A stretch of 64,000 bases of DNA from contig NZ_CP100128.1 of the NCBI RefSeq assembly GCF_024207115.1, forward strand, positions 930,001-994,000, given 5' to 3'. This DNA is from Chromobacterium sp. IIBBL 290-4. GTDB taxonomy: Bacteria > Pseudomonadota > Gammaproteobacteria > Burkholderiales > Chromobacteriaceae. A model generated the notes under the pieces. The model was not told the origin of the DNA. It saw only the letters and a program-made list of their open reading frames with translations, and did no database searches. Below, in pieces: positions 1 to 8,641 of this stretch. How positions within the stretch are numbered: position 1 is the stretch's first letter; each line of letters opens with the position of its first letter. The position numbers and the translations under genes are program-made.

Positions 1-997
1 TGAGGATGGTTTCGTAATGGCGCTCGACATTCGCGGGAACCGCAGGAGCTGCCGCGACAGCGTCGTCCGCGCCGCCGAATAAATCGCTCTGCGCGGCGGG
101 CGCTTCTTCCTGGCGCTGGACGACGGCAGGCATCTCCTCGCCCGCGGTCACTTCGTGATAGAAGGTGCGGAAACCCAGATCCAGGAACAATTCGGCCAGC
201 CGCGGCTTGTCCTTCTGGCCATGCTGCAGGCCCGGCAAGCCGTGCGGCAGGTCGGTCTTGAGATCCACTTCGCAATCGATGGTGATCAGCCGCTTGCCCA
301 TCGGCAGCCAATCCAGCGCGGCGCGCAGATTCTCGCCCACCTTGCCGCCGACGCTGTCGGCCTGGGCGACGACAGCGTCCAGATCGCCGTATTGTTCCAG
401 CCATTTCACCGCGGTTTTCGGCCCGCACTTGTCGACGCCAGGCACATTGTCCACCTTGTCGCCGATCAGGGTCAGGTAGTCGATGATCAGGCTAGGCGGC
501 ACGCCGAACTTCTCCTTTACCCCGGCCTCGTCCAGCAGCTCGTTGGTCATGGTGTTGACCAGCGTCACCGCCGGCGTCACCAACTGGGCCATGTCCTTGT
601 CGCCGGTGGAGATGATCACCTGCATGCCCGCCGCCGCCGCCGTGCGCGCCAGCGTGCCGATCACATCGTCCGCCTCCACCCCCGGCACCACCAGCATCGG
701 CCAGCCGGAAGCTTGCACCACGTCGTGGACCGCCGTAATCTGGGAGGCAAGCTCCTCGGGCATCGACGGGCGATTGGCCTTGTATTCGGGGTACAGGTCG
801 TCGCGGAAGGTCTTGCCCTTCGCGTCGAAGACGCAGGCGCTATAATCGAATTCAACCTCCTTCTCCAGCCGCCTGAGCATGTTCACCATGCCATAGACAG
901 CCCCCACCGGGCGGCCATCCGGGGATCGCAAATCGGGCATCGCGTGAAAGGCGCGGTACAAGTAAGAAGAGCCGTCGATCAATAACAATGTTTTCAT
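1..997 (-). CDS. polA: DNA polymerase I, N-terminal part (runs off the window edge)
   Basis: DNA polymerase I fills gaps and removes RNA primers during replication and repair. About 332 codons are present, covering the whole 5'-3' exonuclease domain and the approach to the next domain. The translation starts MKTLLLIDGSSYLYRAFHAM, the conserved PolA N-terminus. It then shows the nuclease acidic motifs VFDAKGKTFRDDLYPEYKANR-like (residues ~60-80), VEADDVIG, STGDKDMAQLV and GDKVDNVPGV, which supply the metal-binding aspartates. The stretch before the edge is Ala/Pro rich, as expected for the linker to the 3'-5' exonuclease-like domain. The start is fixed by family alignment; no strong ribosome-binding site precedes it. 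It is divergent from the LOG gene, with only 14 bases between the two start codons. Confidence 0.96.
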   Translation of the reverse strand, partial: MKTLLLIDGSSYLYRAFHAMPDLRSPDGRPVGAVYGMVNMLRRLEKEVEFDYSACVFDAKGKTFRDDLYPEYKANRPSMPEELASQITAVHDVVQASGWPMLVVPGVEADDVIGTLARTAAAAGMQVIISTGDKDMAQLVTPAVTLVNTMTNELLDEAGVKEKFGVPPSLIIDYLTLIGDKVDNVPGVDKCGPKTAVKWLEQYGDLDAVVAQADSVGGKVGENLRAALDWLPMGKRLITIDCEVDLKTDLPHGLPGLQHGQKDKPRLAELFLDLGFRTFYHEVTAGEEMPAVVQRQEEAPAAQSDLFGGADDAVAAAPAVPANVERHYETIL

Positions 998-1011
998 AAA
1001 GAGGCAGAAGT

Positions 1012-1740
1012 ATGAGCTTGTCCGATAAGTTACCGCAGACCAGTGATCGCCATGCCACCATGCAGCGCTTCCGCTCGCGCGAAGCCTGGCATGTGATGAA
1101 GATACTGTCGGAGTTTGTCGAGTCGGCCGAGGAGTTGCAAGGCATTACGCCGGCCGTCAGCATTTTTGGCAGCGCCCGCACGCCGCGAGATCACAAATAC
1201 TACAAACTGACCGAAGACGTGGCGAGAAGACTGTCCGATTCGGGCTTTTCAGTGATATCCGGGGGCGGCCCCGGCATCATGGAGGCCGCCAACAAGGGGG
1301 CATTTTACGGCAGAAGTCCATCGGTGGCGCTGAACATTGTGCTGCCGCACGAACAAAAACCCAACGACTACCAAGACCTGGCGGTCAAATTCAACCACTT
1401 CTTCAGCCGCAAGGTCATGTTCGTCAAACATGCCATCGCCTATGTGGTGATGCCCGGCGGCTTCGGCACGCTGGACGAGATGTTCGAGGCGCTGACGCTG
1501 ATCCAGACCGGCAAGAGCCGCAAGATCCCCATCATCTTGTGCTGCAGCGAGTTCTGGAGCGGCCTGCTGGACTGGGTGAAAGACCGGCTGGTGTCCGAAG
1601 GCATGATCAATCCGGACGACCTGAACCTGATCCAATTGATCGACGATCCGCAACAAATCGTCGAAACCATTTTCAAACATTACGAAACCCGAGGCTTCGA
1701 CGCGCTGCCTGAAGAGCGCGAACAGATGCTGAACCTTTAA
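1012..1740 (+). CDS. LOG family protein (TIGR00730-type nucleotide-binding protein / possible cytokinin riboside 5'-monophosphate phosphoribohydrolase)
   Basis: This is a 242-residue Rossmann-fold protein of the LOG / 'lysine decarboxylase-like' family. The two family signatures are present: GGGPGIMEAANKGA at residues 84-97 and PGGFGTLDE at 148-156. LOG enzymes release the free base from nucleoside 5'-monophosphates, and most bacterial members have unknown physiological roles. The N-terminal ~30 residues form the REAW...MKILSEFVE extension typical of the longer proteobacterial group. A weak AGGCAGAAG sequence precedes the ATG; an internal ATG at residue 17 is possible but has no better site. 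Family assignment is firm, but substrate and role are not shown here. Confidence 0.9.
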   Translation: MSLSDKLPQTSDRHATMQRFRSREAWHVMKILSEFVESAEELQGITPAVSIFGSARTPRDHKYYKLTEDVARRLSDSGFSVISGGGPGIMEAANKGAFYGRSPSVALNIVLPHEQKPNDYQDLAVKFNHFFSRKVMFVKHAIAYVVMPGGFGTLDEMFEALTLIQTGKSRKIPIILCCSEFWSGLLDWVKDRLVSEGMINPDDLNLIQLIDDPQQIVETIFKHYETRGFDALPEEREQMLNL

Positions 1741-1770
1741 TATCGCCGCATACACACAAAGGAAAACACC

Positions 1771-2103
1771 ATGCGCCGTTCAATCGCCCTCCTTCTTCTC
1801 CTGCCGCTGGCGCCCGCCTTCGCCGCTGAAGCGCCGTCCGCGCCGCCCAAATCGGTGGTGCCGCCGCCGCCGGTCATCACTCAGGACAACGCCGCCGAGC
1901 CGGAGCCGGAGGTGCGCCTGATCCAGAAGGGCGACGACAAGATCGAGGAATACCGCTTGAACGGCCAGCTTTACATGATCAAAGTCACGCCTTCGCATGG
2001 CGTGCCGTATTACCTGATCGACGACAACGGCTCCGGCACCATGAAGCAGGTTGATCCGAACACCCGCATCGTGATCCCGCGCTGGGTTCTGGTCAGGTTC
2101 TAA
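1771..2103 (+). CDS. DUF2782 domain-containing secreted protein
   Basis: This is a 110-residue protein with a cleavable signal peptide (RR...LLLLPLAPAFAAEA, cleavage near residue 19-20), a Pro-rich linker (PSAPPKSVVPPPPV) and a compact C-terminal domain (residues ~45-110). The motif IEEYRLNGQLYMIKVTP is characteristic of DUF2782. Its function is unknown; it is likely periplasmic. It lies between the LOG gene and thrB, 9 bases before thrB, an arrangement I associate with betaproteobacterial polA/thrB neighbourhoods. An AAAGGA ribosome-binding site lies about 9 bases before the ATG. Confidence 0.85.
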   Translation: MRRSIALLLLLPLAPAFAAEAPSAPPKSVVPPPPVITQDNAAEPEPEVRLIQKGDDKIEEYRLNGQLYMIKVTPSHGVPYYLIDDNGSGTMKQVDPNTRIVIPRWVLVRF

Positions 2104-2112
2104 GGAGTTCGC

Positions 2113-3054
2113 ATGTCGGTTTACACCACGGTCAGCCGGGAATCGCTGCAAAACTGGCTGCAGGGTTACGCCTTGGGGCAGTTGCTTGAGCTGCAAGGCA
2201 TCGCGGCGGGCATCACCAACACCAACTACTTCGTCACCACCACGCACGGCCGCTACGTGCTGACGCTGTTCGAAACGCTGCAACTGGACGAGCTGCCGTT
2301 CTACCTGTCGCTGATGAGCCACCTGGCCAAACACGGCGTAGCCTGTCCCGCCCCCATCGCCGACCATACCGACCATTTCGCGTCCCCGCTGGCCGGCAAA
2401 CCGGCCAGCTTGGTTTCCTGCCTGAGCGGCGCGGACGTCAGCCAACCCAGCGCCGCGCAATGCCGCGCAGTGGGCGAAATGCTGGCGCAGATGCACAAGG
2501 CCTCCGCCACCTTCCCGCTGAAAATGCGCAATCCGCGCGGCCCGCGGTGGTGGAGCCAGGCCGCGCAGCAGCTCTATCCGCTGCTGGACGCGGAAACCGC
2601 CGCGCTGCTGCGCCAGGAAATCCAGCTGCAGGACAGCCATCGCTTCGATCATCTGCCATCCGGCGTGATCCATGCCGACCTGTTCCGCGACAATGTGCTG
2701 ATGGACGGCGACAAGATCAGCGGCTTCATCGATTTCTACTACGCCTGCAACGATGTGCTGCTGTACGACATCGCCATCGCCGTCAACGATTGGGCGCGCC
2801 TGGAAAACGGTGAGCTGGACGACAGCCTCGCCCGCGCCTTCCTGGAAGGCTACCAGTCCGAGCGCGCGCTGACCGAGGACGAAAAAGCCTGCTGGCCAGT
2901 CATGTTGCGGGCCGCGGCATTGCGCTTCTGGGTATCCAGGCTCCATGATCTGCATCAGCCGGTGGAGGGCGATCTGACCTATACCAAAGACCCGGCCGTC
3001 TTCCAGCGGTTGCTGGCAGCCCACGCCAAGCGCCTTGACTTCTGGATGGTCTAG
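2113..3054 (+). CDS. thrB: homoserine kinase (ThrB, APH-fold type)
   Basis: Phosphorylates L-homoserine to O-phosphohomoserine in threonine biosynthesis, in the cytoplasm. The 313-residue length and N-terminus (GYALGQLLELQGIAAGITNT) match the aminoglycoside-phosphotransferase-fold ThrB of beta- and gammaproteobacteria, not the GHMP-type ThrB of E. coli. The catalytic loop HADLFRDN (residues 187-194) and the metal-binding segment FIDF (205-208) are intact. AAGGAG precedes the ATG. It probably forms a short operon with the DUF2782 gene. High confidence. Confidence 0.95.
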   Translation: MSVYTTVSRESLQNWLQGYALGQLLELQGIAAGITNTNYFVTTTHGRYVLTLFETLQLDELPFYLSLMSHLAKHGVACPAPIADHTDHFASPLAGKPASLVSCLSGADVSQPSAAQCRAVGEMLAQMHKASATFPLKMRNPRGPRWWSQAAQQLYPLLDAETAALLRQEIQLQDSHRFDHLPSGVIHADLFRDNVLMDGDKISGFIDFYYACNDVLLYDIAIAVNDWARLENGELDDSLARAFLEGYQSERALTEDEKACWPVMLRAAALRFWVSRLHDLHQPVEGDLTYTKDPAVFQRLLAAHAKRLDFWMV

Positions 3055-3216
3055 CCATTCAGGCTACAGCATGATGAATGCCTTGTTTTGAAATGTTTTT
3101 TTCATATCAAACATCAGCAGGAACGACTTGAAAAATACGGAATCCTGCCTATCATCCAGCATAGGTAGTGGCGGTTCCTTCTTTTCCGTGGTCCAACGTT
3201 GAGTAAAGGATTCATC

Positions 3217-3513
3217 ATGCTGCTGAAGAAAATCATTGTCCTCGCTTTTTCCGCCGCTCTTGTTTCGCCTGCCTTTGCGGCTGGTGAGGAAGCAGGTACA
3301 ACCACCACTAGCACTGCGGGCACCGCGGGCACGGCTGGTACTGCAGGCACGGCGGGTACTGTCGGCACCGCAGGCATCGCCGGCACTACCGCGGGCATCG
3401 CCGGACTCAGCGTCGGCACCATTGCCGCCATCGGCGCGGCGGTTGCCGCGGCCGTCGCGGTATCCAGCAACAGCAACTCTTCGTCCTCCCACTCCGCTGC
3501 GACTCACCACTAA
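3217..3513 (+). CDS. GfcA/YjbE-like Thr/Ala/Gly-rich secreted peptide
   Basis: This is a 98-residue protein with a signal peptide (LLKKIIVLAFSAALVSPAFAA). Next come a TTTTST stretch and five or more GTA/GTV tripeptide repeats (residues ~30-50), a hydrophobic Gly/Ala segment that could span or insert in a membrane (LSVGTIAAIGAAVAAAVAV), and a Ser/His-rich tail. This architecture resembles E. coli GfcA (YmcD) and YjbE, small first genes of the gfc and yjb exopolysaccharide loci. Similarity is in architecture and composition, so homology is inferred. The ATG is chosen over an upstream in-frame TTG because AAAGGA sits 6 bases before it. It is the first gene of the export locus. Confidence 0.7.
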   Translation: MLLKKIIVLAFSAALVSPAFAAGEEAGTTTTSTAGTAGTAGTAGTAGTVGTAGIAGTTAGIAGLSVGTIAAIGAAVAAAVAVSSNSNSSSSHSAATHH

Positions 3514-3817
3514 GCCAATAGTGGTCGCGGACCGCAAGGCTACATCTACGCCAGGCAGACTGCTTAGCAGCTGACAGTCTGTTTGGCGCCTATTCACCGC
3601 CACGCGGCCTTGTCGCTGTAGCTAGAAAATAGCCGGGCATGATGGGCCAGCTTATTCCAGGCTTTAGCGTCCCCGCACTCCTCGCTTGATCTGCAACACC
3701 TGAAAAACCTGTAACGCCGCAACACTCATCCAAGATAGGTCAATGCCTAGCACATTGATCAGCGCAGCCCTCGCGCTTGATGGCTGCAGCATAAACACAA
3801 AAATCTGGGTAGCTTTG
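3514..3817. other. intergenic stretch between the GfcA-like gene and the YjbH-PAP2 gene
   Basis: About 300 bases with no credible gene. It may hold a second promoter for the export genes, but I cannot point to a convincing -35/-10 pair or a strong terminator. The last 75 bases are open in frame with the downstream gene from an ATG at 3743, but those codons do not look like a signal peptide. Confidence 0.4.
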
Positions 3818-6685
3818 ATGCGCAAAAAAACCAGAAGTCATTTTGCGATAGGGGTATTGCAAAAAGGGGTCCCGCTGCTATTCGCCTGCGGCGCCATCGC
3901 ACAGCCATCGCTAACCGGCCAGATGGGCTATATCAACATGCCCTCCGCCCGCGTGGGCAATGATGGCACCCTCAGTTTCGGCTATGGCTATGACAAGCCA
4001 TACGGCATTCTTTGGACCTCCCTCACCCTCCTGCCCTGGCTGGAAGTGTCAGGACGCTACACCTCCATCGCAGACGTTGAAGGCTTCCAGAATCAGCAAT
4101 ACGGCGGAGGCTATGGCCGATACAAAGACAAGGCCATCGATACCAAATTCCGCTTGCTGGAAGAAACAACCTGGTTGCCGGAAGTTTCGCTCGGCCTGAA
4201 CGACATCCAAGGCAACCGGCTTTGGAAAGGCACCAACCTCATCGCGACCAAGCAAGTGCTGCCGGGCCTGGAAGCCACGATAGGCCATGGCTCGGGCCGC
4301 ATCCAAGGCATGTTCGGCGGTTTGCGCTACACGCCGTCTTTCTTGCCCAACTGGTCGCTGGTCGCCGAATACGACGCCAACAACTACCCTCAAGACCCGG
4401 CGCCATACGGCATACAAACCTATGCCACCGAAAAGCGCAACAAAGGGCCTGCCGTAGGCCTCGAATATCAATGGGGCTGGCTGGGTCTGCAAATGGCTTG
4501 GGCGCAGAAGGGCTCGGTGCCCATCATCAATGCCCATGTAGACATACCATTGAACGTAAAGGAATATGTCCCCAAGATACAGGAGCCCGCCTATTTCAGC
4601 GGCGGCCCCGACATTCCAGCCCGGCCGACGCTGGAGCAGTGGAACGATGACAGCGCCCGAGCCCGCCAGCTGGCCACGGCGCTTGGCAAGCAAGACTTCA
4701 AAAACATCCGCATCGCCATGCAGCGCGACACGCTGGTGATGGAGCTGAGCAACAGCCAGATATCCAATGTCGGCCGCGCCGTCGGCCGCGCGGTCAGAAC
4801 CGCCCTATACTTCGCGCCGTTGGAAACCAGGGAAATCCGGGTGGTTTATACCGAGCTTGAACAGCCGGTCGCCACCTACAACTTCTACGATCTGCAAACG
4901 CTCAATGACTATCTGCTTGGAAAAGCAGACCGGACGCGCTTCCTGGAAACCGTCAATATCAAGCCTGGCCGGGACGAGGAACTTCAACCCTTGGACAGCC
5001 AAACATTGGCGCAATCGCTGAAGCAGGGCATCAATGTCAATCTGCTGACCAATCAAGAAGCCGATCTGATCCAGGTCACCAGCGACGACACCGAAGACAA
5101 TCACTTCCATCTGGCGCCCAAGATGGGCGTTTACTTCAACGATCCCAGCGGCGCATTCCACTACGACATCATGGCTGAGGCCACTTACAAGCGCCGGCTG
5201 GACAAAGGCCTGTATCTGGACAGCGCACTGAGCGCGGACCTGGCCAACACCATCACCCAAGTCACCCAGCCGTCCAACAGCTTGCTGCCGCACGTGCGCT
5301 CGGACATCGCCGATTACAAAAGAGTGAACCCCCCCAAGCTCAACCGATTGCTGCTCAATCAATACATGACGCTGGGCTCCAATCTGTATGCCCGCGCGTC
5401 CGCCGGCATTTACGAAGAAATGTTCCGCGGCGCCGGCGGCCAGATTCTTTACTACCCCAGCTTCACATCAAACTGGGCAGCCGATCTGGCCGTGGATGCC
5501 TTGCAGCAACGTGACTTCAAAGGATGGTTCGGCAAGCGCGACTACCAAACGATCACCGCGATCGCCTCCTTGCACTACCAGTTGCCCATGGGCATGACCG
5601 CCACCATGCGCGGCGGACGTTTCCTGGCCAAGGACGACGGCGTCCGCTTCGAGCTTTCGCGCCGCTTCCAATCCGGCATTGAAGCCGGTTTCTGGTATAC
5701 CGTGACCAATGGTCATGACACCACCTCCCCGGGCACGCCATCCAAACCCTATAACGACAAGGGCGTCTTCTTCTCCATTCCGCTCAACAGCCTCCTGACC
5801 TTCGACTCCCGCAACATCGGCGACTTCTCGCTTTCGCCCTGGACGCGCGACGTCGGCCAGATGGTGATGACGCCGGGCGATCTGTACGAAATCCTTCGCA
5901 ATCCCAAGCGCGACATCAACGCTTACGATGGGTTAGGCAATTTCGCCGAGCGTCCTGACGAGCAGAATCTGCCGCAAGTCACGCCCCCCGTCCCAGACTA
6001 CAACCCCTGGCCCGTAGTCAAAATGCGGCTGGACGATTCCGGCGCCCAATGGCTGAACATGGATGAGAAGACCGCCGGCTTCAGCCTTGCGGTGCTTGCC
6101 GTGGCCGCCGCAGCGGCTGGCGATAAATCCATGAATCAATTCTTCCAGAATCATGAGCAAAACCGACTGGTGAAAGACTGGGGCAAGCTGGGCAAAGATC
6201 TGCCCTATGTGACCGCAGCGCTGTCCGGTGCCGCCTTCGCGCTTGGCGACAGCCGGCTGAGCAACACCGGGCTGATCGCCCTGGAATCCGGAGCCCTGGC
6301 GGTGGCCGGCAGCGAGGCGCTCAAGTACACCGTCAACAGAGAACGCCCCGGCAACGACAACAGCGCCTGGAATGCTCAAGCTGGCGGGGTGTCCCGCTGG
6401 CAAAGCAGCTTCACCTCCAATCATGCAGCCTTCCTGTTCGCCACGGTCACGCCCTTCGCCAAAGAGTACAACCAACCCTGGCTGTACGGCCTAGCGGCGC
6501 TGGCCGCAGCCGGCAGAGTCGCCAGCCGCGATCACTGGTTCTCCGACGTCGCGGCCGGCAGCGTGCTGGGCTATGTGGCGGGCAACTGGCTATGGCAAGC
6601 GCAGCGTGATAACAGCCGCTATCAAAGCAATCTGTTGCTCACGCCGAAGCAGGTGGGCGTTCAAGTGAATGTCCCTATCCAATAA
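3818..6685 (+). CDS. YjbH/GfcD-type outer-membrane polysaccharide protein fused to a C-terminal PAP2 phosphatase domain
   Basis: This is a 955-residue exported protein. After an N-terminal export signal, the first ~750 residues match the YjbH/GfcD style of exopolysaccharide-locus outer-membrane protein (early motif QMGYINMPSARVGNDGTLSFG, many alternating aromatic beta-strand segments). Residues ~770-940 are a PAP2-superfamily domain. They show K836-x6-RP (KYTVNRERP), TSNH ending at H869 in place of PSGH, and R900-x5-H906-x3-D910 (RVASRDHWFSD), all the catalytic positions of acid phosphatase / lipid-pyrophosphate phosphatase. The ATG at 3818 gives a better signal peptide (RKKTRSH then a hydrophobic run) than the ATG at 3743, though no strong ribosome-binding site marks either. 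The phosphatase would lie in the periplasm; its substrate, perhaps an undecaprenyl-linked pyrophosphate, is inference. Confidence 0.82.
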   Translation: MRKKTRSHFAIGVLQKGVPLLFACGAIAQPSLTGQMGYINMPSARVGNDGTLSFGYGYDKPYGILWTSLTLLPWLEVSGRYTSIADVEGFQNQQYGGGYGRYKDKAIDTKFRLLEETTWLPEVSLGLNDIQGNRLWKGTNLIATKQVLPGLEATIGHGSGRIQGMFGGLRYTPSFLPNWSLVAEYDANNYPQDPAPYGIQTYATEKRNKGPAVGLEYQWGWLGLQMAWAQKGSVPIINAHVDIPLNVKEYVPKIQEPAYFSGGPDIPARPTLEQWNDDSARARQLATALGKQDFKNIRIAMQRDTLVMELSNSQISNVGRAVGRAVRTALYFAPLETREIRVVYTELEQPVATYNFYDLQTLNDYLLGKADRTRFLETVNIKPGRDEELQPLDSQTLAQSLKQGINVNLLTNQEADLIQVTSDDTEDNHFHLAPKMGVYFNDPSGAFHYDIMAEATYKRRLDKGLYLDSALSADLANTITQVTQPSNSLLPHVRSDIADYKRVNPPKLNRLLLNQYMTLGSNLYARASAGIYEEMFRGAGGQILYYPSFTSNWAADLAVDALQQRDFKGWFGKRDYQTITAIASLHYQLPMGMTATMRGGRFLAKDDGVRFELSRRFQSGIEAGFWYTVTNGHDTTSPGTPSKPYNDKGVFFSIPLNSLLTFDSRNIGDFSLSPWTRDVGQMVMTPGDLYEILRNPKRDINAYDGLGNFAERPDEQNLPQVTPPVPDYNPWPVVKMRLDDSGAQWLNMDEKTAGFSLAVLAVAAAAAGDKSMNQFFQNHEQNRLVKDWGKLGKDLPYVTAALSGAAFALGDSRLSNTGLIALESGALAVAGSEALKYTVNRERPGNDNSAWNAQAGGVSRWQSSFTSNHAAFLFATVTPFAKEYNQPWLYGLAALAAAGRVASRDHWFSDVAAGSVLGYVAGNWLWQAQRDNSRYQSNLLLTPKQVGVQVNVPIQ

Positions 6686-6709
6686 GCGTTCATCAGAGGG
6701 GTCAGGAAT

Positions 6710-8641
6710 ATGAAGCGTTGCAATCTACCGGTAAAACCTCTGCTGGCTCTATGCTGGCTGATGAGCGCCTCGCCGCTGTTCGCCGCCGGCGGCTATCCCG
6801 CAGACGGCAATCCCTATTCCGCCATAGACTCCCAGGCATCGCTCGGCAGCGACGGCACGGGCTTGCCGTCCATCAATGGCCAGCCATCCTTCGCCGGGAG
6901 AAACAACGCCCAGCCCCCCTCCTCGGGAGAAAGCCGGCTACGCGCGGCCCCATTCTATGGCCTGGATGAAAACGGCTATCCCCTGGACAAAAATGGCCTG
7001 TCCAAGCTGCCGCCCTTCACCGAGTACGTCAAACAAGCCGCCGATAAGATTTTGCCCATGTTCGGCAGCCGTTTGTTCAACAACCCCAATTATCGCTTCG
7101 ACTCGCTTGCCAACACCCAGGTCAATCCAGACTACGTGATAGGCAGCGGCGACCAGCTGCAAATCAAGGGCTGGGGCATGGTGGACATAGACTTGACGCT
7201 GACGGTGGACCGCAACGGCGCCATCTACCTGCCGCGAGTGGGCGGCATCTCCGTCGCCGGCGTGAAATACCGCGACTTGCAAGGCGTGCTGAAGAAAAGC
7301 GTCAGCCGAGTGTTCAATAACTTCGACCTGAGCGTCAGCCTGCTGCAAAACCGCTCGGTGCAAATTTACGTGGTCGGCCATGCCAGACAGCCGGGCAGCT
7401 ACACCCTGAATGGGATGAGCACCGTGCTGAACGCCTTGCTGCAGTCCGGCGGCCCCAATGACAGCGGCAGCCTGCGCCAAGTGAAGCTGATGCGCGACGG
7501 CAAGGAAGTCGCCACTGTAGACCTATACAGCATTCTGGTGGATGGCGATAAATCGGCGGATCAATCCCTGCGCGACGGCGATGTGATCCAGATTCCCGCC
7601 GCCGGTCCGCGCGTGGCCCTGCTGGGCGATGTGAAAACGCCGGCGATTTACGAGTTCAAACCCGGCGAAACCAGCGCAGACCTGCTGCGCTGGGCCGGTG
7701 GGCTGGAGTCCGCGGCGGAGGGCAAGGAGTTGCTGATCGAAAAAAGCGTGGACAACCGCTTCGTCAAGCAGGCCTCGGTTCTGGCCGATCCCGCGCCGCT
7801 GCGGCAGATCAGTCTAGCGGCCGGCGACATCTTCCGCCTCAACGTTCCCAATGCCCAAGCCGTTACCGTGAGGAAGGGCGAACAGTTCGTCACGGTCAGC
7901 GGCGAGGCCAAAACGACCGGCACCTTCCAGCTCCGCAAAGGCGAGACCCTCAGGCAACTGCTGATGCGGCTGGGCGGCGCCGGCGAAAACGGCTATATAT
8001 TCGGCACCGAGCTCAAGCGCGAAAGCATACGCGAGATGCAGCAGCAGAAGCTGGACGAAGTCGCCACCCGCTTTGAGAAAGATCTGGAACAGAACGCCTC
8101 GGTCAAGCTGGCGAAACTGACCGACAAAGACGCCATCGCCGCGGCCAATGCCGAGGTCGACGGCCAGCGCCGGCTGGCGGCGAAGATGCGCACCATCCGC
8201 GCCGAAGGCCGTGTGGTGCTGGAAATGAAGGATGGCACGGCTGAAGCCAAGGATCTGCCGGATCTGGAGCTGAAAGACGGCGACAAGATCGAGATTCCGC
8301 AGCGCCCGGGCACCGTCAACGTGCTGGGCGCGGTCTACCAGACCAGCGCCTTCATCTACCGGCCGCAGCGGAATGTCAGCGACTACCTCTCGCTGGCCGG
8401 CGGCGCCACGCCAAGCGCCGACAAATCCTCCACCTATGTTCTGCGTGCTGACGGCACCGTCGCCAGCAGCAACAACAGCGGCTGGTTCGGCAATGTAAGC
8501 GGCATGCGCATCAACCCCGGCGACACCGTCGTCGTGCCGGAGGACCTGAACACCGGCAGCTGGGTGCAGTCGCTTAAAGAATGGACCTCGATACTCTATC
8601 AATTCGGCCTGGGCGCCGCTGGCTTGAAGGTGCTGAAATGA
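6710..8641 (+). CDS. polysaccharide export protein with SLBB repeats (Wza/KpsD type)
   Basis: This is a 643-residue outer-membrane/periplasmic export protein. It has a signal peptide (LLALCWLMSASPLFAAG), not a lipobox, so it resembles KpsD more than the lipoprotein Wza. A Poly_export domain begins near residue 138 (NPDYVIGSGDQLQIKGWG, the family IGxGDxL motif). At least three SLBB beta-grasp repeats follow (YVVGHARQPGSYTL; LLGDVKTPAIYEFKPGETSADLL; TVNVLGAVYQTSAFIYRPQRNVSDYLSLAGG). A charged helical insert lies at ~440-500. A good ribosome-binding site (GAGGGGTCAGGA) precedes the ATG. It is probably co-transcribed with the YjbH-PAP2 gene and overlaps the next gene by 4 bases. Role: channel for a capsule or exopolysaccharide. 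Confidence 0.9.
   Translation: MKRCNLPVKPLLALCWLMSASPLFAAGGYPADGNPYSAIDSQASLGSDGTGLPSINGQPSFAGRNNAQPPSSGESRLRAAPFYGLDENGYPLDKNGLSKLPPFTEYVKQAADKILPMFGSRLFNNPNYRFDSLANTQVNPDYVIGSGDQLQIKGWGMVDIDLTLTVDRNGAIYLPRVGGISVAGVKYRDLQGVLKKSVSRVFNNFDLSVSLLQNRSVQIYVVGHARQPGSYTLNGMSTVLNALLQSGGPNDSGSLRQVKLMRDGKEVATVDLYSILVDGDKSADQSLRDGDVIQIPAAGPRVALLGDVKTPAIYEFKPGETSADLLRWAGGLESAAEGKELLIEKSVDNRFVKQASVLADPAPLRQISLAAGDIFRLNVPNAQAVTVRKGEQFVTVSGEAKTTGTFQLRKGETLRQLLMRLGGAGENGYIFGTELKRESIREMQQQKLDEVATRFEKDLEQNASVKLAKLTDKDAIAAANAEVDGQRRLAAKMRTIRAEGRVVLEMKDGTAEAKDLPDLELKDGDKIEIPQRPGTVNVLGAVYQTSAFIYRPQRNVSDYLSLAGGATPSADKSSTYVLRADGTVASSNNSGWFGNVSGMRINPGDTVVVPEDLNTGSWVQSLKEWTSILYQFGLGAAGLKVLK

Noticed and set aside
155..985. 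Long plus-strand open frame (about 276 codons) opposite polA
   Set aside because: It is antisense to the well-supported polA gene, contains no recognisable domain and is rich in His/Arg/Gln typical of reverse-frame shadows in GC-rich DNA.
1780..3024. 414-codon minus-strand frame opposite DUF2782 and thrB
   Set aside because: Both plus-strand genes have clear families; the antisense product has no domain and a shadow composition.
3743..3817. Upstream ATG as the start of the YjbH-PAP2 protein
   Set aside because: The extra 25 residues put a non-signal-like segment before the probable export signal; kept only as an alternative.
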